Source: Bacteroides congonensis (GTDB lineage: Bacteria; Bacteroidota; Bacteroidia; Bacteroidales; Bacteroidaceae). From it: a DNA stretch of 64,000 nucleotides. Each line of letters starts with the position of its first letter. Position 1 is the stretch's first letter. Positions 24,739 to 34,872 of the stretch are shown here, in pieces. The position numbers and the translations under genes are program-made. Location: assembly GCF_900130125.1 (NCBI RefSeq), contig NZ_FQXY01000010.1, forward strand, positions 806,001-870,000, given 5' to 3'. The notes below the pieces were generated by a model. The model had not been told where the DNA came from. It ran no database searches and saw nothing but the letters and a program-made list of their open reading frames with translations.

Positions 24739-25884
24739 ATGGATATAAATAAGTATAAAGAAAGCATACAGATTGCAGAAGAAATCAGCAAGGAAATCTG
24801 CACAGGCAAGGACTCGACTTCCCGACTAGTGAAAGAGTGGAAGAAGAATTCTGCCGGGTTGCATAAAGAATTACAGCAACAGCAGAAGTTGGCCGAAGAG
24901 ATGAAATTCCGTGATTCCATCGAACTGGAAGGCCCCTTGCGCAACATACACCAACGTATCTCTCCATCACGGAAACTCTTCATCCGCACATCCGGCATAG
25001 CCGCCTCTCTCATACTGGCTGTTGCCCTGACCTCTTTATGGCTATGGCAGAAAGAGGAAAGAGAAGCTGTCCGATGGGCATCCACCGTCCCCGGAAAAGA
25101 ACCTTCTTCCATCATCACCTGCGACAACAGGGCGGTGACATTAAAAGAAAACCGCCTGTCTGTGGTCGACAATCAGCTTATCAGCAGCACAAGCGACGGC
25201 AAGAAAGATATTACGATCACCGTGGAACAAGACTTGCAACTCAACAGGCTCGTCGTACCGGCAGGAGCCGAACAGGTACTGACTCTGGAAGACGGGACTA
25301 TTGTACAGATAAATGCCGCTTCCGAATTATTATTCCCCACTCATTTCACAAAGCAGGCAAGGCAGATCCAACTGGCAGGAGAAGCTTACCTGAAAGTGAA
25401 AGCAGATAAAGAAAACCCGTTCATTGTCCACCTTGGAATTTTGGACGTACAAGTAACCGGAACTGCCTTCAATGTCAAGGCTTATGAAGAGGAGAACGAA
25501 ATAAGCATTGCGCTTGTTGAAGGTATAATCAGCGTCTATAAAGAAAAGCAATTGTTGGCAGAATTACTTCCCGGACAACTGTTCACTTTCCGGAAAGACG
25601 AACAGGAATATACGGTGGCCGACACCGACCTCTCAACTGTTACCGACTGGACAGAAGACCAATTCATTTTCTATAATGAAACAATTGAGAATATCATGCA
25701 TAAAATATCACGCTGGTACAATGTAAACATCAGCGTCGACGAAAAAATAAAAAACGCACGCTACACAGGCATATTGTCGCGCAAACAGCCTCTTGTCAAA
25801 ATACTGGATGCTCTCCGCATGACCGATGAACTTGAATTCGACATACAAGCCGATAAAAAAATAGATGTAGAAAAAAAGAATTAA
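24739..25884 (+). CDS. FecR-family anti-sigma factor (locus 1)
   Basis: The protein has 381 residues. A cytoplasmic N-terminal part (~1-85) would bind the sigma factor, then one membrane segment lies at about 88-107 (IAASLILAVALTSLWLW). The periplasmic FecR domain follows (VPAGAEQVLTLEDGTIVQIN, LAGEAYLKVKADKENPFIVH, VQVTGTAFNVKAY), and a C-terminal STN-like tail (NISVDEKIKNARYTGILSRK). It should relay the signal from the SusC STN domain to the ECF factor. It lies 77 bp after the sigma gene and 33 bp before the SusC gene. Confidence 0.92.
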   Translation: MDINKYKESIQIAEEISKEICTGKDSTSRLVKEWKKNSAGLHKELQQQQKLAEEMKFRDSIELEGPLRNIHQRISPSRKLFIRTSGIAASLILAVALTSLWLWQKEEREAVRWASTVPGKEPSSIITCDNRAVTLKENRLSVVDNQLISSTSDGKKDITITVEQDLQLNRLVVPAGAEQVLTLEDGTIVQINAASELLFPTHFTKQARQIQLAGEAYLKVKADKENPFIVHLGILDVQVTGTAFNVKAYEEENEISIALVEGIISVYKEKQLLAELLPGQLFTFRKDEQEYTVADTDLSTVTDWTEDQFIFYNETIENIMHKISRWYNVNISVDEKIKNARYTGILSRKQPLVKILDALRMTDELEFDIQADKKIDVEKKN

Positions 25885-25917
25885 CACCCAAGTCTAACTT
25901 ATAAAAAAACGAAAAGC

Positions 25918-28900
25918 ATGAGAGAAAGGTTTATTTTACAAGGATTAGTGATGCTGATAGCTTTCACATTATCCCTCGCGACTCCATTCAAGGCATACGC
26001 GCAAAGCGGGCAGAAGGAGAGAATCACAATCACGGTCAAGCAGAAACCATTGGAAGAGGTATTGAAGAAACTGAGCAAGGAATACAACTACCAGTTATTC
26101 TACAACAATTCATTGGTGAAGGGAATCCGTGTATCCGTCTCCATACAAAAGGCCGGAATAAATCAAACGATGGACGTGCTACTGGCAGGAACCGGACTGC
26201 AATATAGTATCAAGGAGAAAACGATCGTCATTACCACAATCCCTTCCCGGAATACCGCAAAAGAAAAGAAACTGCTCAGCGGGCGTGTGGTGGATAAAGA
26301 AGGGAGAGCTATTCCGGGAGTAAACATTTTCACAGGCGACAAGACACAGGGAGCTGTCAGCGACATCGACGGCAATTTTGCATTCGCCAGTCCGCTGAAA
26401 CACGGCACACTGCTGAACTTCACTTCCATAGGCATGAAGCCGCAACACATCGTGTATGGCGGAGAAAGTACCTTGAAAATAGTGATGGTAGAGGATGTCA
26501 ACGAACTGGAAGCAGTTGTCGTCACCGGTGTGGTAAACAAAAAGCGGGAAAGTTTTACCGGCTCGGCTTCCACATTCACTGCCGACGAGTTGAAAGCTGT
26601 CGGTACGCAGAATGTCATTTCCAGTTTGAAGACATTGGATCCGGCATTCAATGTATTGGAAAGCGGAGAATTCGGCTCCGACCCGAACCGGATGCCGGAC
26701 ATTGAAATCCGTGGAAAATCCAGTCTGATCAGTACCCGCGACGAACTGGCAGAAGACCCTAACCAGCCGCTGTTTATCCTTGACGGCTTCGAATCCTCAT
26801 TAGAAGCTATCTACAACCTCGACATGAACCGGGTTGCTTCCATTACAATACTGAAAGACGCCGCCTCTACCGCCATCTATGGTTCCAAAGCATCGAACGG
26901 TGTTGTAGTAGTGGAAACAATCAGGCCCAAATCCGGAAAACTTCACCTTACCTACAACGGTTCGGCAAATATATCATGGGCAGACCTCTCAAGCTATAAT
27001 CTGATGAATGCTTCGGAAAAGCTCCGGTTCGAACAAATGGTCGGAAGATATACCTCATCGACCCCCAGCCAACAAATCGAACTGGATCAGTTATACAATA
27101 ATAAACTGGCAGACGTAGCACGGGGAGTAGATACTTACTGGCTTGCAGAACCACTACGCACCGGCATCAACCACCGCCACTCACTATATGCGGAAGGCGG
27201 AGAAGGCGCATTCCAGTTCGGACTGGGACTTTCATACAACGGCATCACCGGTGTTATGAAAGAATCTAAACGCGACAACCTCAGCGGGAACATCGACCTG
27301 ACTTACCGCCTCAACAAACTACAGTTTGTCAACAAGTTCTCTATGGACAACACGGCTTCCGGCAACCCGATCGTCGGCTTCTCCGAATATGCGGGCGCAA
27401 ACCCATACTACATGAAATATAATGAAGACGGAGAGGTGGAAAGATGGCTTGAATATAATGACTACGTAGAAGCAGGCAACCCTCTGTACAACGCGGCACA
27501 AAACAGTTATAATAAAGGGAAATCCCTCTCCATCTCCGACAAGTTCATCATGGAGTATACTCCGATAACGGCAATGAAAATACGTGCGCGTTTCGGAATT
27601 ACGCATACCAACAGCAATACGGAAGCTTTTACCTCACCCCTCGACAGCGATTACTCGAAGGTGGATTTTACCAAGCGCGGTTCATACAATTATGGCGAAA
27701 CGGAAAGCAACAAGTATGAAGGAGAACTGACGGTAACCTACGGCAAGACTTTCAACAAGGCGCATCTTGTCAACATCGCCGCCGGAGGATACCTGTCCCA
27801 ACTCGACTCCAAATCACATGGATACGCAGCCGTCGGATTTCCGGTAGGAGACTTCACACTGCCTTCATTTGCCAATGGTTATCCGGACAACGGAAGCCCC
27901 AGTTATTACGAAAACACTTCCCGTTCGGTAAGCGCCTACGCTATCGGCAACTATGCCTTCAACAACCGCTACCTGCTTGATTTCAGCTACCGTGTCAACG
28001 GTTCATCCGTATTCGGGACAGACAAGCATTACATCGGAACCTGGGCAGTCGGCCTGGCATGGAACTTGCACAATGAGAAATTTGTTTCTGAGAACATCGA
28101 CGGCATCTCCATGTTCAAAATCCGTGCCTCTATCGGTAATCCCGGCAACCAGAACTTCTCTTCATCGTCTACCATCACCACTTTCCGTTATAACTTCAAT
28201 TCATTCAATTATTTCGGAATGACTACGTCACTCGCACAGTTAGGCAATCCGGATTTGGAATGGCAGACCACTATCGACCGGAACATCGGTTTCGACATCA
28301 CAATACTGAACGACCGCCTGACTTTGACCGGCGATTATTATTACAAGACCACCGACCCGCTGCTAATCGGTATCGACATGCCTGCCTCTACCGGAGCAAC
28401 CGGCAATGTCATCTATAAGAACTTCGGTAAACAAACGACCAAAGGTTTCAACGCGCAAGCCACCTATTACATCATCCGGCAGATGGACAAACGCTTCTGG
28501 TGGTCAGTCAGGGGAACGCTCCGCCACGGTTCAAGCGAACTCAACGGGATAGGCAACCGGCTGGAATCCTTTAACACATCAGGCAGGGAAGGAGATCAGA
28601 ACGGGCAAAACAAATCTACCAAGCGTTACTTTGACGGAGCCGACCCTGATGCCATCTGGGCAGTCCGTTCCGCCGGTATCGACCCGGCAACCGGACGCGA
28701 AATCTTTATCAAAAAGAACGGCGAACTCACCTACGACTTTTCATATGACGATGAAGTGATCATCGGCAGTAGCCGTCCTAAAGTAGAAGGTGTTCTCGGC
28801 AGCAGTTTCTCATGGAAAGGATTCTCCATGAATTTCGATTTCCGGTATCGCATGGGGGGATACTCTTTCAATTCCGTATTATACAACAAGGTGGAGAACA

Positions 28901-29235
28901 TCACGACAAGCCAGCTAAAGTATAATCAAGACAAACGGGCACTCTATGACAGATGGCAGAAACCGGGAGACATTGCCAAGTTCAAGAATATCGCCGACTC
29001 ACAATCTACTCCAATGTCTTCACGCTTCGTGCAAAAGGACAATACACTGACACTGGAATCATTGCGTGTAGGATACGAATTCAAGCCGGAAATTGCCCGT
29101 AAAGTGGGAGTCAGTTCACTGAGGCTGAATGCTTACATGAATGACATATTCCGCATTTCCAGTATCAAGCAGGAACGCGGTACTTCTTATCCGTTTTCAC
29201 GTAGCGTATCTTTCAATCTTTCATTAACTCTATAA
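25918..29235 (+). CDS. SusC/RagA-family TonB-linked outer-membrane protein with STN domain (locus 1)
   Basis: The protein has 1105 residues. Order of parts: signal peptide (1-29, AYAQ), STN domain for signalling to FecR (about 33-110, VKQKPLEEVLKKLSKEYNYQ), carboxypeptidase-regulatory-like domain (about 118-200), TonB plug (about 205-340, with DIEIRGKSSLI, FILDGFES and ITILKDAASTAIYGSKASNG), then a barrel of about 750 residues ending SFNLSLTL. It imports ligand with the SusD protein encoded 12 bp downstream. Its cognate sigma/FecR pair is adjacent, so it should be a transducing receptor. No carbohydrate enzyme lies in this locus, so the ligand may not be a polysaccharide. Confidence 0.94.
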   Translation: MRERFILQGLVMLIAFTLSLATPFKAYAQSGQKERITITVKQKPLEEVLKKLSKEYNYQLFYNNSLVKGIRVSVSIQKAGINQTMDVLLAGTGLQYSIKEKTIVITTIPSRNTAKEKKLLSGRVVDKEGRAIPGVNIFTGDKTQGAVSDIDGNFAFASPLKHGTLLNFTSIGMKPQHIVYGGESTLKIVMVEDVNELEAVVVTGVVNKKRESFTGSASTFTADELKAVGTQNVISSLKTLDPAFNVLESGEFGSDPNRMPDIEIRGKSSLISTRDELAEDPNQPLFILDGFESSLEAIYNLDMNRVASITILKDAASTAIYGSKASNGVVVVETIRPKSGKLHLTYNGSANISWADLSSYNLMNASEKLRFEQMVGRYTSSTPSQQIELDQLYNNKLADVARGVDTYWLAEPLRTGINHRHSLYAEGGEGAFQFGLGLSYNGITGVMKESKRDNLSGNIDLTYRLNKLQFVNKFSMDNTASGNPIVGFSEYAGANPYYMKYNEDGEVERWLEYNDYVEAGNPLYNAAQNSYNKGKSLSISDKFIMEYTPITAMKIRARFGITHTNSNTEAFTSPLDSDYSKVDFTKRGSYNYGETESNKYEGELTVTYGKTFNKAHLVNIAAGGYLSQLDSKSHGYAAVGFPVGDFTLPSFANGYPDNGSPSYYENTSRSVSAYAIGNYAFNNRYLLDFSYRVNGSSVFGTDKHYIGTWAVGLAWNLHNEKFVSENIDGISMFKIRASIGNPGNQNFSSSSTITTFRYNFNSFNYFGMTTSLAQLGNPDLEWQTTIDRNIGFDITILNDRLTLTGDYYYKTTDPLLIGIDMPASTGATGNVIYKNFGKQTTKGFNAQATYYIIRQMDKRFWWSVRGTLRHGSSELNGIGNRLESFNTSGREGDQNGQNKSTKRYFDGADPDAIWAVRSAGIDPATGREIFIKKNGELTYDFSYDDEVIIGSSRPKVEGVLGSSFSWKGFSMNFDFRYRMGGYSFNSVLYNKVENITTSQLKYNQDKRALYDRWQKPGDIAKFKNIADSQSTPMSSRFVQKDNTLTLESLRVGYEFKPEIARKVGVSSLRLNAYMNDIFRISSIKQERGTSYPFSRSVSFNLSLTL

Positions 29236-29247
29236 AACGTATCCATT

Positions 29248-30864
29248 ATGAAACTGAGAAACATTATCATATCATTATCTATATTCCTGCTGACAGGCTG
29301 CCTGTGCGGCTGTACGGACTGGTTGGATTACAAACCCAAGGATAAACAAAGCGAAGAACAGCAGTTCAGCACCAAGGATGGTTTCTATGCTGCCGTAAAC
29401 GGAATCTACAACCGCATGGCAGGAAATTCATTGTACGGAAAGTACCTGTCTTATGAAATGATTGATGTACTGGCACAACGCTACACTGTCAACCTGACCG
29501 GTGACGACAGTTACTCCAAGTACCTACAAGCATTAATCAACTGGGATTACAGCAACGAAACTGTACTTTCCGCCCTCAGCAGCATTTGGGGAGAAGGCTA
29601 CTCTACCATCATGAATACCAACGTGATACTGGATAATCTGGAGAAAGACATGAATGGTGAAGGTGCCGGAGTACTTCCCGAAAGAGAATATAAGATGCTG
29701 AAAGGAGAGATGCTGGCGGCAAGAGCCATGATTCATTTCGACCTGCTGCGCCTGTTCGGCCCGGTATATTTCCGTAATCCGGAAGGAAGAGGTATTCCCT
29801 ACAACGAAAGTACTGAAACAAAAATTCTGGATATCCTTCCTGCTGAAACTGTACTGAAAGACTATATCATCCGCGACCTGAAAGCAGCCGAAGCGCTACT
29901 GCTCGATTCGGATCCGGTGCTTACCGAAGGCCCGAGAGCCGAATACGACCAGATAACAATGGACAACTCCATGCGTTACCGCCAGTTACGCTTAAACTAC
30001 TACGCCACTGTCCTGCTCACCGCCCGTACTTATTTATGGGGTGGAGATATGGGCAATGCCCTGGCAGAAGCCCGCAAACTGACGGATGATCCTAAAGTGA
30101 GAGGGTTCTTTCCGGCAGTAGATTCCGGAACGCTGCTGGGCAATTCCGTCAATCCTGACCTCATGTTTTCTACCGAGTGCCTCTTCGGATATTACAACAA
30201 AGACAGAGGGCTGATTTATGATTATACATTCGGCGGTTCAAACACGGGCAACAAACTGTTGGTACCACGTGCCGGATATGTAGACGGACAGTTGTTTGCC
30301 AACAATCCCGGAGATTACCGTTACCAGTCACAATGGGAAAACGGAAGCACACTGGACGGCAACAGCTCCAAGCGGCTGGTCAAATTCCGCGAAATCACAG
30401 ATACAGCCAAAGATGAAATGTCAGGAAGCACCAGTGACGAAAACCAAATTCTGCAAGTACAAAAATTCCACGGTACATTCTGCTCACTTATGAAATTGAG
30501 CGAAGCATACTATATCGCGGCGGAAGCCATGGCTACGGAAGGATCGGAAGTTTACGACATGACAGCAGCATGGAACTATCTGCAACAAATATTCGACAGC
30601 AGGGGCGCAGTGCGGTCAGGCAACAATTTCCGAGATCTCCTGACCAAAGAATATATCCGCGAATTTATCGGTGAAGGACAGGTCTTCTTCTATTTCAAGC
30701 GCCTGAACAAAGCATTTGACAACTCTTACAACGGACGGCAAGCTATTCAGATTGAAATCATACCGGGACTTCCTTTTTATGATGATAAGGAAAACGTCAC
30801 CGAAGAAGCCAAAGAGAAACGCTTTATAGCGCCTCTGCCAACCAATGAACTGGATAATCGTTGA
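29248..30864 (+). CDS. SusD/RagB-family nutrient-binding outer-membrane lipoprotein (locus 1)
   Basis: The protein has 538 residues with a lipoprotein signal (lipobox LTGC at about 15-18, with more Cys just after). The SusD TPR-like fold signs are present: DWLDYKPKDKQSEEQQFST, then GEMLAARAMIHFDLLRLFGPVYF, and the late MKLSEAYYIAAEAMA helix with FIGEGQVFFYFKRLN. It forms the lid of the SusC channel at the cell surface. It follows the SusC gene by 12 bp and is followed by the DUF4843, PKD-like and thioredoxin genes. Confidence 0.93.
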   Translation: MKLRNIIISLSIFLLTGCLCGCTDWLDYKPKDKQSEEQQFSTKDGFYAAVNGIYNRMAGNSLYGKYLSYEMIDVLAQRYTVNLTGDDSYSKYLQALINWDYSNETVLSALSSIWGEGYSTIMNTNVILDNLEKDMNGEGAGVLPEREYKMLKGEMLAARAMIHFDLLRLFGPVYFRNPEGRGIPYNESTETKILDILPAETVLKDYIIRDLKAAEALLLDSDPVLTEGPRAEYDQITMDNSMRYRQLRLNYYATVLLTARTYLWGGDMGNALAEARKLTDDPKVRGFFPAVDSGTLLGNSVNPDLMFSTECLFGYYNKDRGLIYDYTFGGSNTGNKLLVPRAGYVDGQLFANNPGDYRYQSQWENGSTLDGNSSKRLVKFREITDTAKDEMSGSTSDENQILQVQKFHGTFCSLMKLSEAYYIAAEAMATEGSEVYDMTAAWNYLQQIFDSRGAVRSGNNFRDLLTKEYIREFIGEGQVFFYFKRLNKAFDNSYNGRQAIQIEIIPGLPFYDDKENVTEEAKEKRFIAPLPTNELDNR

Positions 30865-30886
30865 ACCCCTAAAGACATGTAACAAT

Positions 30887-31738
30887 ATGAAACTAAATTA
30901 TAAATGGCTCACATCCACTATCATGGCCGTCTTATTTTTATTTACCGCCTGCCAAAAAGAAGAAGTGGAAACCTATGATTCAAACGAAAGTAAAGTGTAC
31001 TTCCAGGTACAAAACTATGCTACTTCCAGCGGAACGGTAGGATACACCACGCAGACATCCTACTCTTTTGTAGGGGCAAAAGAGAGCTTTACCAACGTCA
31101 TCTTTAAAGGAACCATCCAACTATTAGGAAAGGTTGAAAACTACGAACGGAAAGTAAGGATAATTATCGACCGGGAGAACACCACCATGACCGAAGGGGA
31201 AGATTATGAAATCGACCTGGATACGGTAGTTATCAGAGCCGGTGAAAATCAGGCAAAAATAGGAGTACGTTTTCTAAGGAACGCCAGTTTCAGGACACAA
31301 AAAGAAAAGCTCGTATTAAAACTGGAACCGAATGAGAACTTTACCGTCCTGGAGAAATATAAGTCGGTCAATACTTGGTCGAACACTACGGCGGATTATC
31401 TGGACGGCAGCCGTTATACATTCATCATTGACGAGATTTACAGCGAACCGGGAAGTTGGGCTACGCTGAAAGCTGTAAACTATTTCGGTGCATGGAATGC
31501 CGTCAAGTATACCTTTATCAACAATTTCTTCGGATTCTCACTGGACGACTGGGGCTATATCAATGGAGCAGGCTCCAAGATTACCTCAGGACGTATGCCC
31601 TACTATGCCCTTCAGCTACAGAAAGAGTTACAGAGAAGGGCGGACGATCCCGAATTATCTCCCGTACTGGATGAAGACGGCTCGTATATGCAACTGCCGG
31701 AACCTTATCAAGTAGATTATTCGAATGTACAACAATAA
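30887..31738 (+). CDS. DUF4843 lipoprotein
   Basis: The protein has 283 residues. I chose the ATG at 30887 because it begins a lipoprotein signal (MKLNYKWLTSTIMAVLFLFT, then AC). The mature part is beta-rich with repeated short strands (KVYFQVQNYATSS, VRIIIDRENTTMTEGEDYEI, IGVRFLRNASFRT), typical of the DUF4843 family encoded after RagA/RagB-type SusCD genes. Its role is unknown; it may be an accessory ligand-binding protein at the surface. The gene follows SusD closely and precedes the PKD-like lipoprotein gene. Confidence 0.85.
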   Translation: MKLNYKWLTSTIMAVLFLFTACQKEEVETYDSNESKVYFQVQNYATSSGTVGYTTQTSYSFVGAKESFTNVIFKGTIQLLGKVENYERKVRIIIDRENTTMTEGEDYEIDLDTVVIRAGENQAKIGVRFLRNASFRTQKEKLVLKLEPNENFTVLEKYKSVNTWSNTTADYLDGSRYTFIIDEIYSEPGSWATLKAVNYFGAWNAVKYTFINNFFGFSLDDWGYINGAGSKITSGRMPYYALQLQKELQRRADDPELSPVLDEDGSYMQLPEPYQVDYSNVQQ

Positions 31739-31751
31739 AAACACAACGTTT

Positions 31752-33392
31752 ATGAACAAGATAATGAAACATACCCATATAATCGGTTTGCTCTCCCTGC
31801 TCTTATTTGTCTCCTGTCTGGACGATAAAGGCAACTATACATATGGAGAAAAGGATATCATTACAATTGATATGCCAACAACACTTTCCGTAGTGGCCAA
31901 TGCTGAATATATAGATATCAAACCGGTAATCACTTCCAATAAGGAAGGAGCTATCGAAGACGGCAATGCCAATTACGAATTTCTGTATGAACGGGTCAAC
32001 TCTGACGGAGACTGGGTCATCCTGAGTTCCGAAAACAAAAAAGACCTTTACAGGATAGCTGATCTGGGAATCGGAAAACATACCTGCCGCTATAGTGTGA
32101 CTGATAAACGTACCGGCATAAAGAGCGTCAAAGGATTTGATATCAACATTATAGTCTCTACCTCCGAAGGATGGATGCTTCTCTGTAATGAAGGCAGCGA
32201 AGAGAGAGTGCGGCTGGACATGCTTTCCCAATTGTCGAAAGACCGTATTATCCCCGCCTACGATATAGCAAAAAATCCGGACATTCCCGAAATGTACCAC
32301 GCCAGAAGCTTGGGATTCTTTTCTAACAGGAGGGGAACCATCGGAGATAAAATTACGCTGATGGCCGAAACGGAAAGCTATCTGCTCAATAACACATACC
32401 TTACCATTGACGGGAATGCGTATGAAATGAAAGCGTCACTGTTCGCTTCATCACCGGAAGACCATATTGTCAATTTCGCATGTGTACCCAACAACGACTT
32501 TACAAATCATGCAGCTATCATCGCCGTCTCCAAAGAAGGCAATGCATTTGTCTGGGACCTGCTGCAAAGCGGTACAGCTTTTGAAGATCCCGCCAATACT
32601 TCCGAACGGGGAGGAGCACCAGAATATAGAGTGTCTCCCTTTGTCGGTGTGAGCACCCAAAGAAGTACCACCGGATTAAGCGACGGGGGTGCCGCCTTGC
32701 TGTATGACATTGACAACCATCGCTTTATAGGTTGGGATGGGGAAAGAGAAGAACAGGCCAGACGCCAGACCTGCTATCCGCTGAAAGACCCGGATAGTAC
32801 CGAAAAGCTATTCAGCTTCAACACCGGTTCTATGGAGCTGGTTTCAATGGCAAATACAGCTTTCTCCAACGGGGCGGTTTACGCAATCATGCAAGACGGG
32901 AATAAGCGTCATATATATTCTATTAATCTATCCAACAGCGATTTCAAACAAGAGGGATGCTGGGAAGACATACAACTAACAGACTTTGACAAAGCAACCT
33001 TGTTCTGTGCCCACTCCCAATATCAAACCTTATATTATGCCTATAAAAACAAAGTGTATTCTTACAACCTTTCTACAGGAGCAAGTAAAGAGGCTATCAC
33101 ACTCAATCCGAATGAGGAAGTAACCACAATCAAGTTTTGCATGTATGATAATCCCGGAGGAGTGACCCAGCTTACCGCAAAAATGGATGAAGAAACGGCA
33201 GCCGCCTTTACAGCCCGCCAATATGAGTTGATTGTCGGTTCTTATGATACGACATCTACCGACAATAACGGTGGGATTCTTCGCTTTTACCAAACAAGTT
33301 CGCCGGGAACGGACTTGACATTGAAGCCCGGATGGGAATACACCGGATACGCAAAAATTATAGACGTTAAATATAAAGAAGTCAAACCATGA
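31752..33392 (+). CDS. PKD-like family lipoprotein (PKD_2 type)
   Basis: The protein has about 546 residues from the ATG at 31752 (another Met lies four codons on). The lipobox is FVSC followed by LDDKGNYTYGEKDIITID; CLDDKGNY-type starts with Asp after Cys are typical of surface lipoproteins in these loci. Two PKD/Ig-like segments occupy about 20-140, and the rest resembles a beta-propeller-like region (WMLLCNEGSEERVRLDMLSQ, ILRFYQTSSPGT). The family usually sits after DUF4843 in RagAB-like loci; its function is not known. Its stop overlaps the next ATG (ATGA). Confidence 0.82.
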   Translation: MNKIMKHTHIIGLLSLLLFVSCLDDKGNYTYGEKDIITIDMPTTLSVVANAEYIDIKPVITSNKEGAIEDGNANYEFLYERVNSDGDWVILSSENKKDLYRIADLGIGKHTCRYSVTDKRTGIKSVKGFDINIIVSTSEGWMLLCNEGSEERVRLDMLSQLSKDRIIPAYDIAKNPDIPEMYHARSLGFFSNRRGTIGDKITLMAETESYLLNNTYLTIDGNAYEMKASLFASSPEDHIVNFACVPNNDFTNHAAIIAVSKEGNAFVWDLLQSGTAFEDPANTSERGGAPEYRVSPFVGVSTQRSTTGLSDGGAALLYDIDNHRFIGWDGEREEQARRQTCYPLKDPDSTEKLFSFNTGSMELVSMANTAFSNGAVYAIMQDGNKRHIYSINLSNSDFKQEGCWEDIQLTDFDKATLFCAHSQYQTLYYAYKNKVYSYNLSTGASKEAITLNPNEEVTTIKFCMYDNPGGVTQLTAKMDEETAAAFTARQYELIVGSYDTTSTDNNGGILRFYQTSSPGTDLTLKPGWEYTGYAKIIDVKYKEVKP

Positions 33393-34573
33393 TGAGAATA
33401 AACTTACTCTTAAAATGTATCATTACTACAATAATAGTATCAGGCACTATTATTCCTGCCGGTAACGCGCAAGGTATCCAATTTGAAGAATCAACTTTCA
33501 ATGAGGCGCTGGCAAAAGCCGGACAGCAAAAAAAGTTGCTTTTCATAGACTGCTACACTACCTGGTGCGGTCCGTGCAAGATGCTGAGTAAAATGGTATT
33601 TCCCAACGATACCGCAGGAGCTTTCTTCAACAAACATTTCATCAACCTGAAAATGGACATGGAAAAGGGGGAAGGAAAAACACTAAGTAAAACATTCCGG
33701 ATCACAGGTTATCCCACTTTACTTTTTATCAATCCGGAAAATCAGGAAATAGTGTACCGCGTATGCGGGGCACATCCCAACGTCCAGTGGCTGGTAGGTG
33801 AAGCACAAAAAGCCGTTGACCCCAATCAGAATTTGCCGGGACTTTCCGCCCGTTATACCAAAAACAAACAAGATGCCCCGACAGTACTTAGATATCTGAA
33901 CGGTCTTGGCGCTGCTTCCATGACGCATGAAAGGGATAGCGTCCTGCATTTATATTTAAGTAGCCTGTCCGATGAAAACAGATACTCGGAAGACAACTGG
34001 CAGATCATTGAGAGTCAAGTCAACGAACCATACTCCACCGGATTTGAGTACCTTCTGAAGTATGCTCCCGGTTACCGCCAGTCCATAGGAGAGGAGAAAG
34101 TGAATGAGAAAATAGAAACTGTCTACAAATACGCTGTTTCCAGATTTATCCGGAGAAAACGTATTCCCGCGGAGCAATTTCCACAACCAATGTTTGACAG
34201 GCTTGTATCCCTGCTGAAAGAATATAACGGCAAGAACGCTTCTTTTTACCGTGCGGAACTCAATCTTGTAGATCTGGTACAAAAAGGAGGCTACAAAGGA
34301 GTGATGGACGCACTGGACGGAACAGAAAAAGATCCGGCTTTTTCAGATGACAAGCGGTTTTATTTTACTTGGGTCAATCTCAATTATCTATCTGAATGCA
34401 AAGATCCGGTTATCATCAACCGCGGGTTGGCATGGGCGGAAAAACTGAAACCTTATCTCTCTACTCCTGCCATGAAGCGAAGCTGGCTATTAATGAAATC
34501 AGCATTATACGCTGCCAAAGGAGACAGTGAAACGGAAAAAGCACTGAAAGAGGAAGCGGAAAAGATGAAATAA
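33389..34573 (+). CDS. Exported thioredoxin-domain protein (locus 1)
   Basis: The protein has 394 residues with a signal peptide (about 1-27, GNAQ). The thioredoxin domain at about 35-145 has the redox motif W59-C60-G-P-C63 and cis-Pro in TGYPTLLF. The remaining ~240 residues are helical and probably TPR-like (FSDDKRFYFTWVNLNYL, LAWAEKLKPYL). It should be a periplasmic or surface disulfide reductase or isomerase. It is translationally coupled to the PKD-like gene (ATGA overlap), so it belongs to locus 1. Whether it acts on imported proteins or on partners is unknown. Confidence 0.85.
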   Translation: MMRINLLLKCIITTIIVSGTIIPAGNAQGIQFEESTFNEALAKAGQQKKLLFIDCYTTWCGPCKMLSKMVFPNDTAGAFFNKHFINLKMDMEKGEGKTLSKTFRITGYPTLLFINPENQEIVYRVCGAHPNVQWLVGEAQKAVDPNQNLPGLSARYTKNKQDAPTVLRYLNGLGAASMTHERDSVLHLYLSSLSDENRYSEDNWQIIESQVNEPYSTGFEYLLKYAPGYRQSIGEEKVNEKIETVYKYAVSRFIRRKRIPAEQFPQPMFDRLVSLLKEYNGKNASFYRAELNLVDLVQKGGYKGVMDALDGTEKDPAFSDDKRFYFTWVNLNYLSECKDPVIINRGLAWAEKLKPYLSTPAMKRSWLLMKSALYAAKGDSETEKALKEEAEKMK

Positions 34574-34640
34574 CAACTTCCATTACATATTCCTTTCCTG
34601 TTTGGTGGACATTAGCAGTCCACCAAACAGAAATATGAAT

Positions 34641-34806
34641 CTACCGCCCGATAATCATCTCACAAACTTTATCCTAAAACACCCTTGCCTTAGTAACCGA
34701 AAGCACGTTCCGGTTCATTATGGCAAATGCCGCTTTGTGTCCATTCTTCATTTTCAGATAACCTGCAAACACATTGATAGTTGTCAAGTCATAGACAGAA
34801 ATATAG
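34641..34806 (-). pseudogene. Internally deleted dacB (PBP4) relic
   Basis: Read on the minus strand this holds two bits of the PBP4 encoded at 20952-22358. The first is ISVYDLT (PBP4 residues 42-48), joined directly to a copy of the C-terminal ~46 residues (about 422-468): AGYLKMKNGHKAAFAIMNRN for AGYLRMKDGHEVAFAIMNQN. A TAG at 34674-34676 replaces the CAG of the intact gene, and the final DKVCEMIIGR follows in the same frame to the stop at 34641. About 375 codons, including all three catalytic motifs, are missing. It lies just before the second ECF sigma gene, as dacB does upstream of locus 1. Confidence 0.85.
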
Positions 34807-34824
34807 AGTTTTTCCCCGAAAAAT

Positions 34825-34854
34825 TTTGGTAGTAAAAGAAAATACGTACTTTTG
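34825..34854 (+). promoter_or_regulatory. Promoter of the second ECF sigma gene
   Basis: TTTG (34825-34828) and TACTTTTG (34847-34854) are 18 bases apart. A short inverted repeat (GTAC...GCGTAC) overlaps the -7 box. The ATG at 34873 follows by 18 bases. Confidence 0.6.
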
Positions 34855-34872
34855 CGTACATAACATAGCCAG

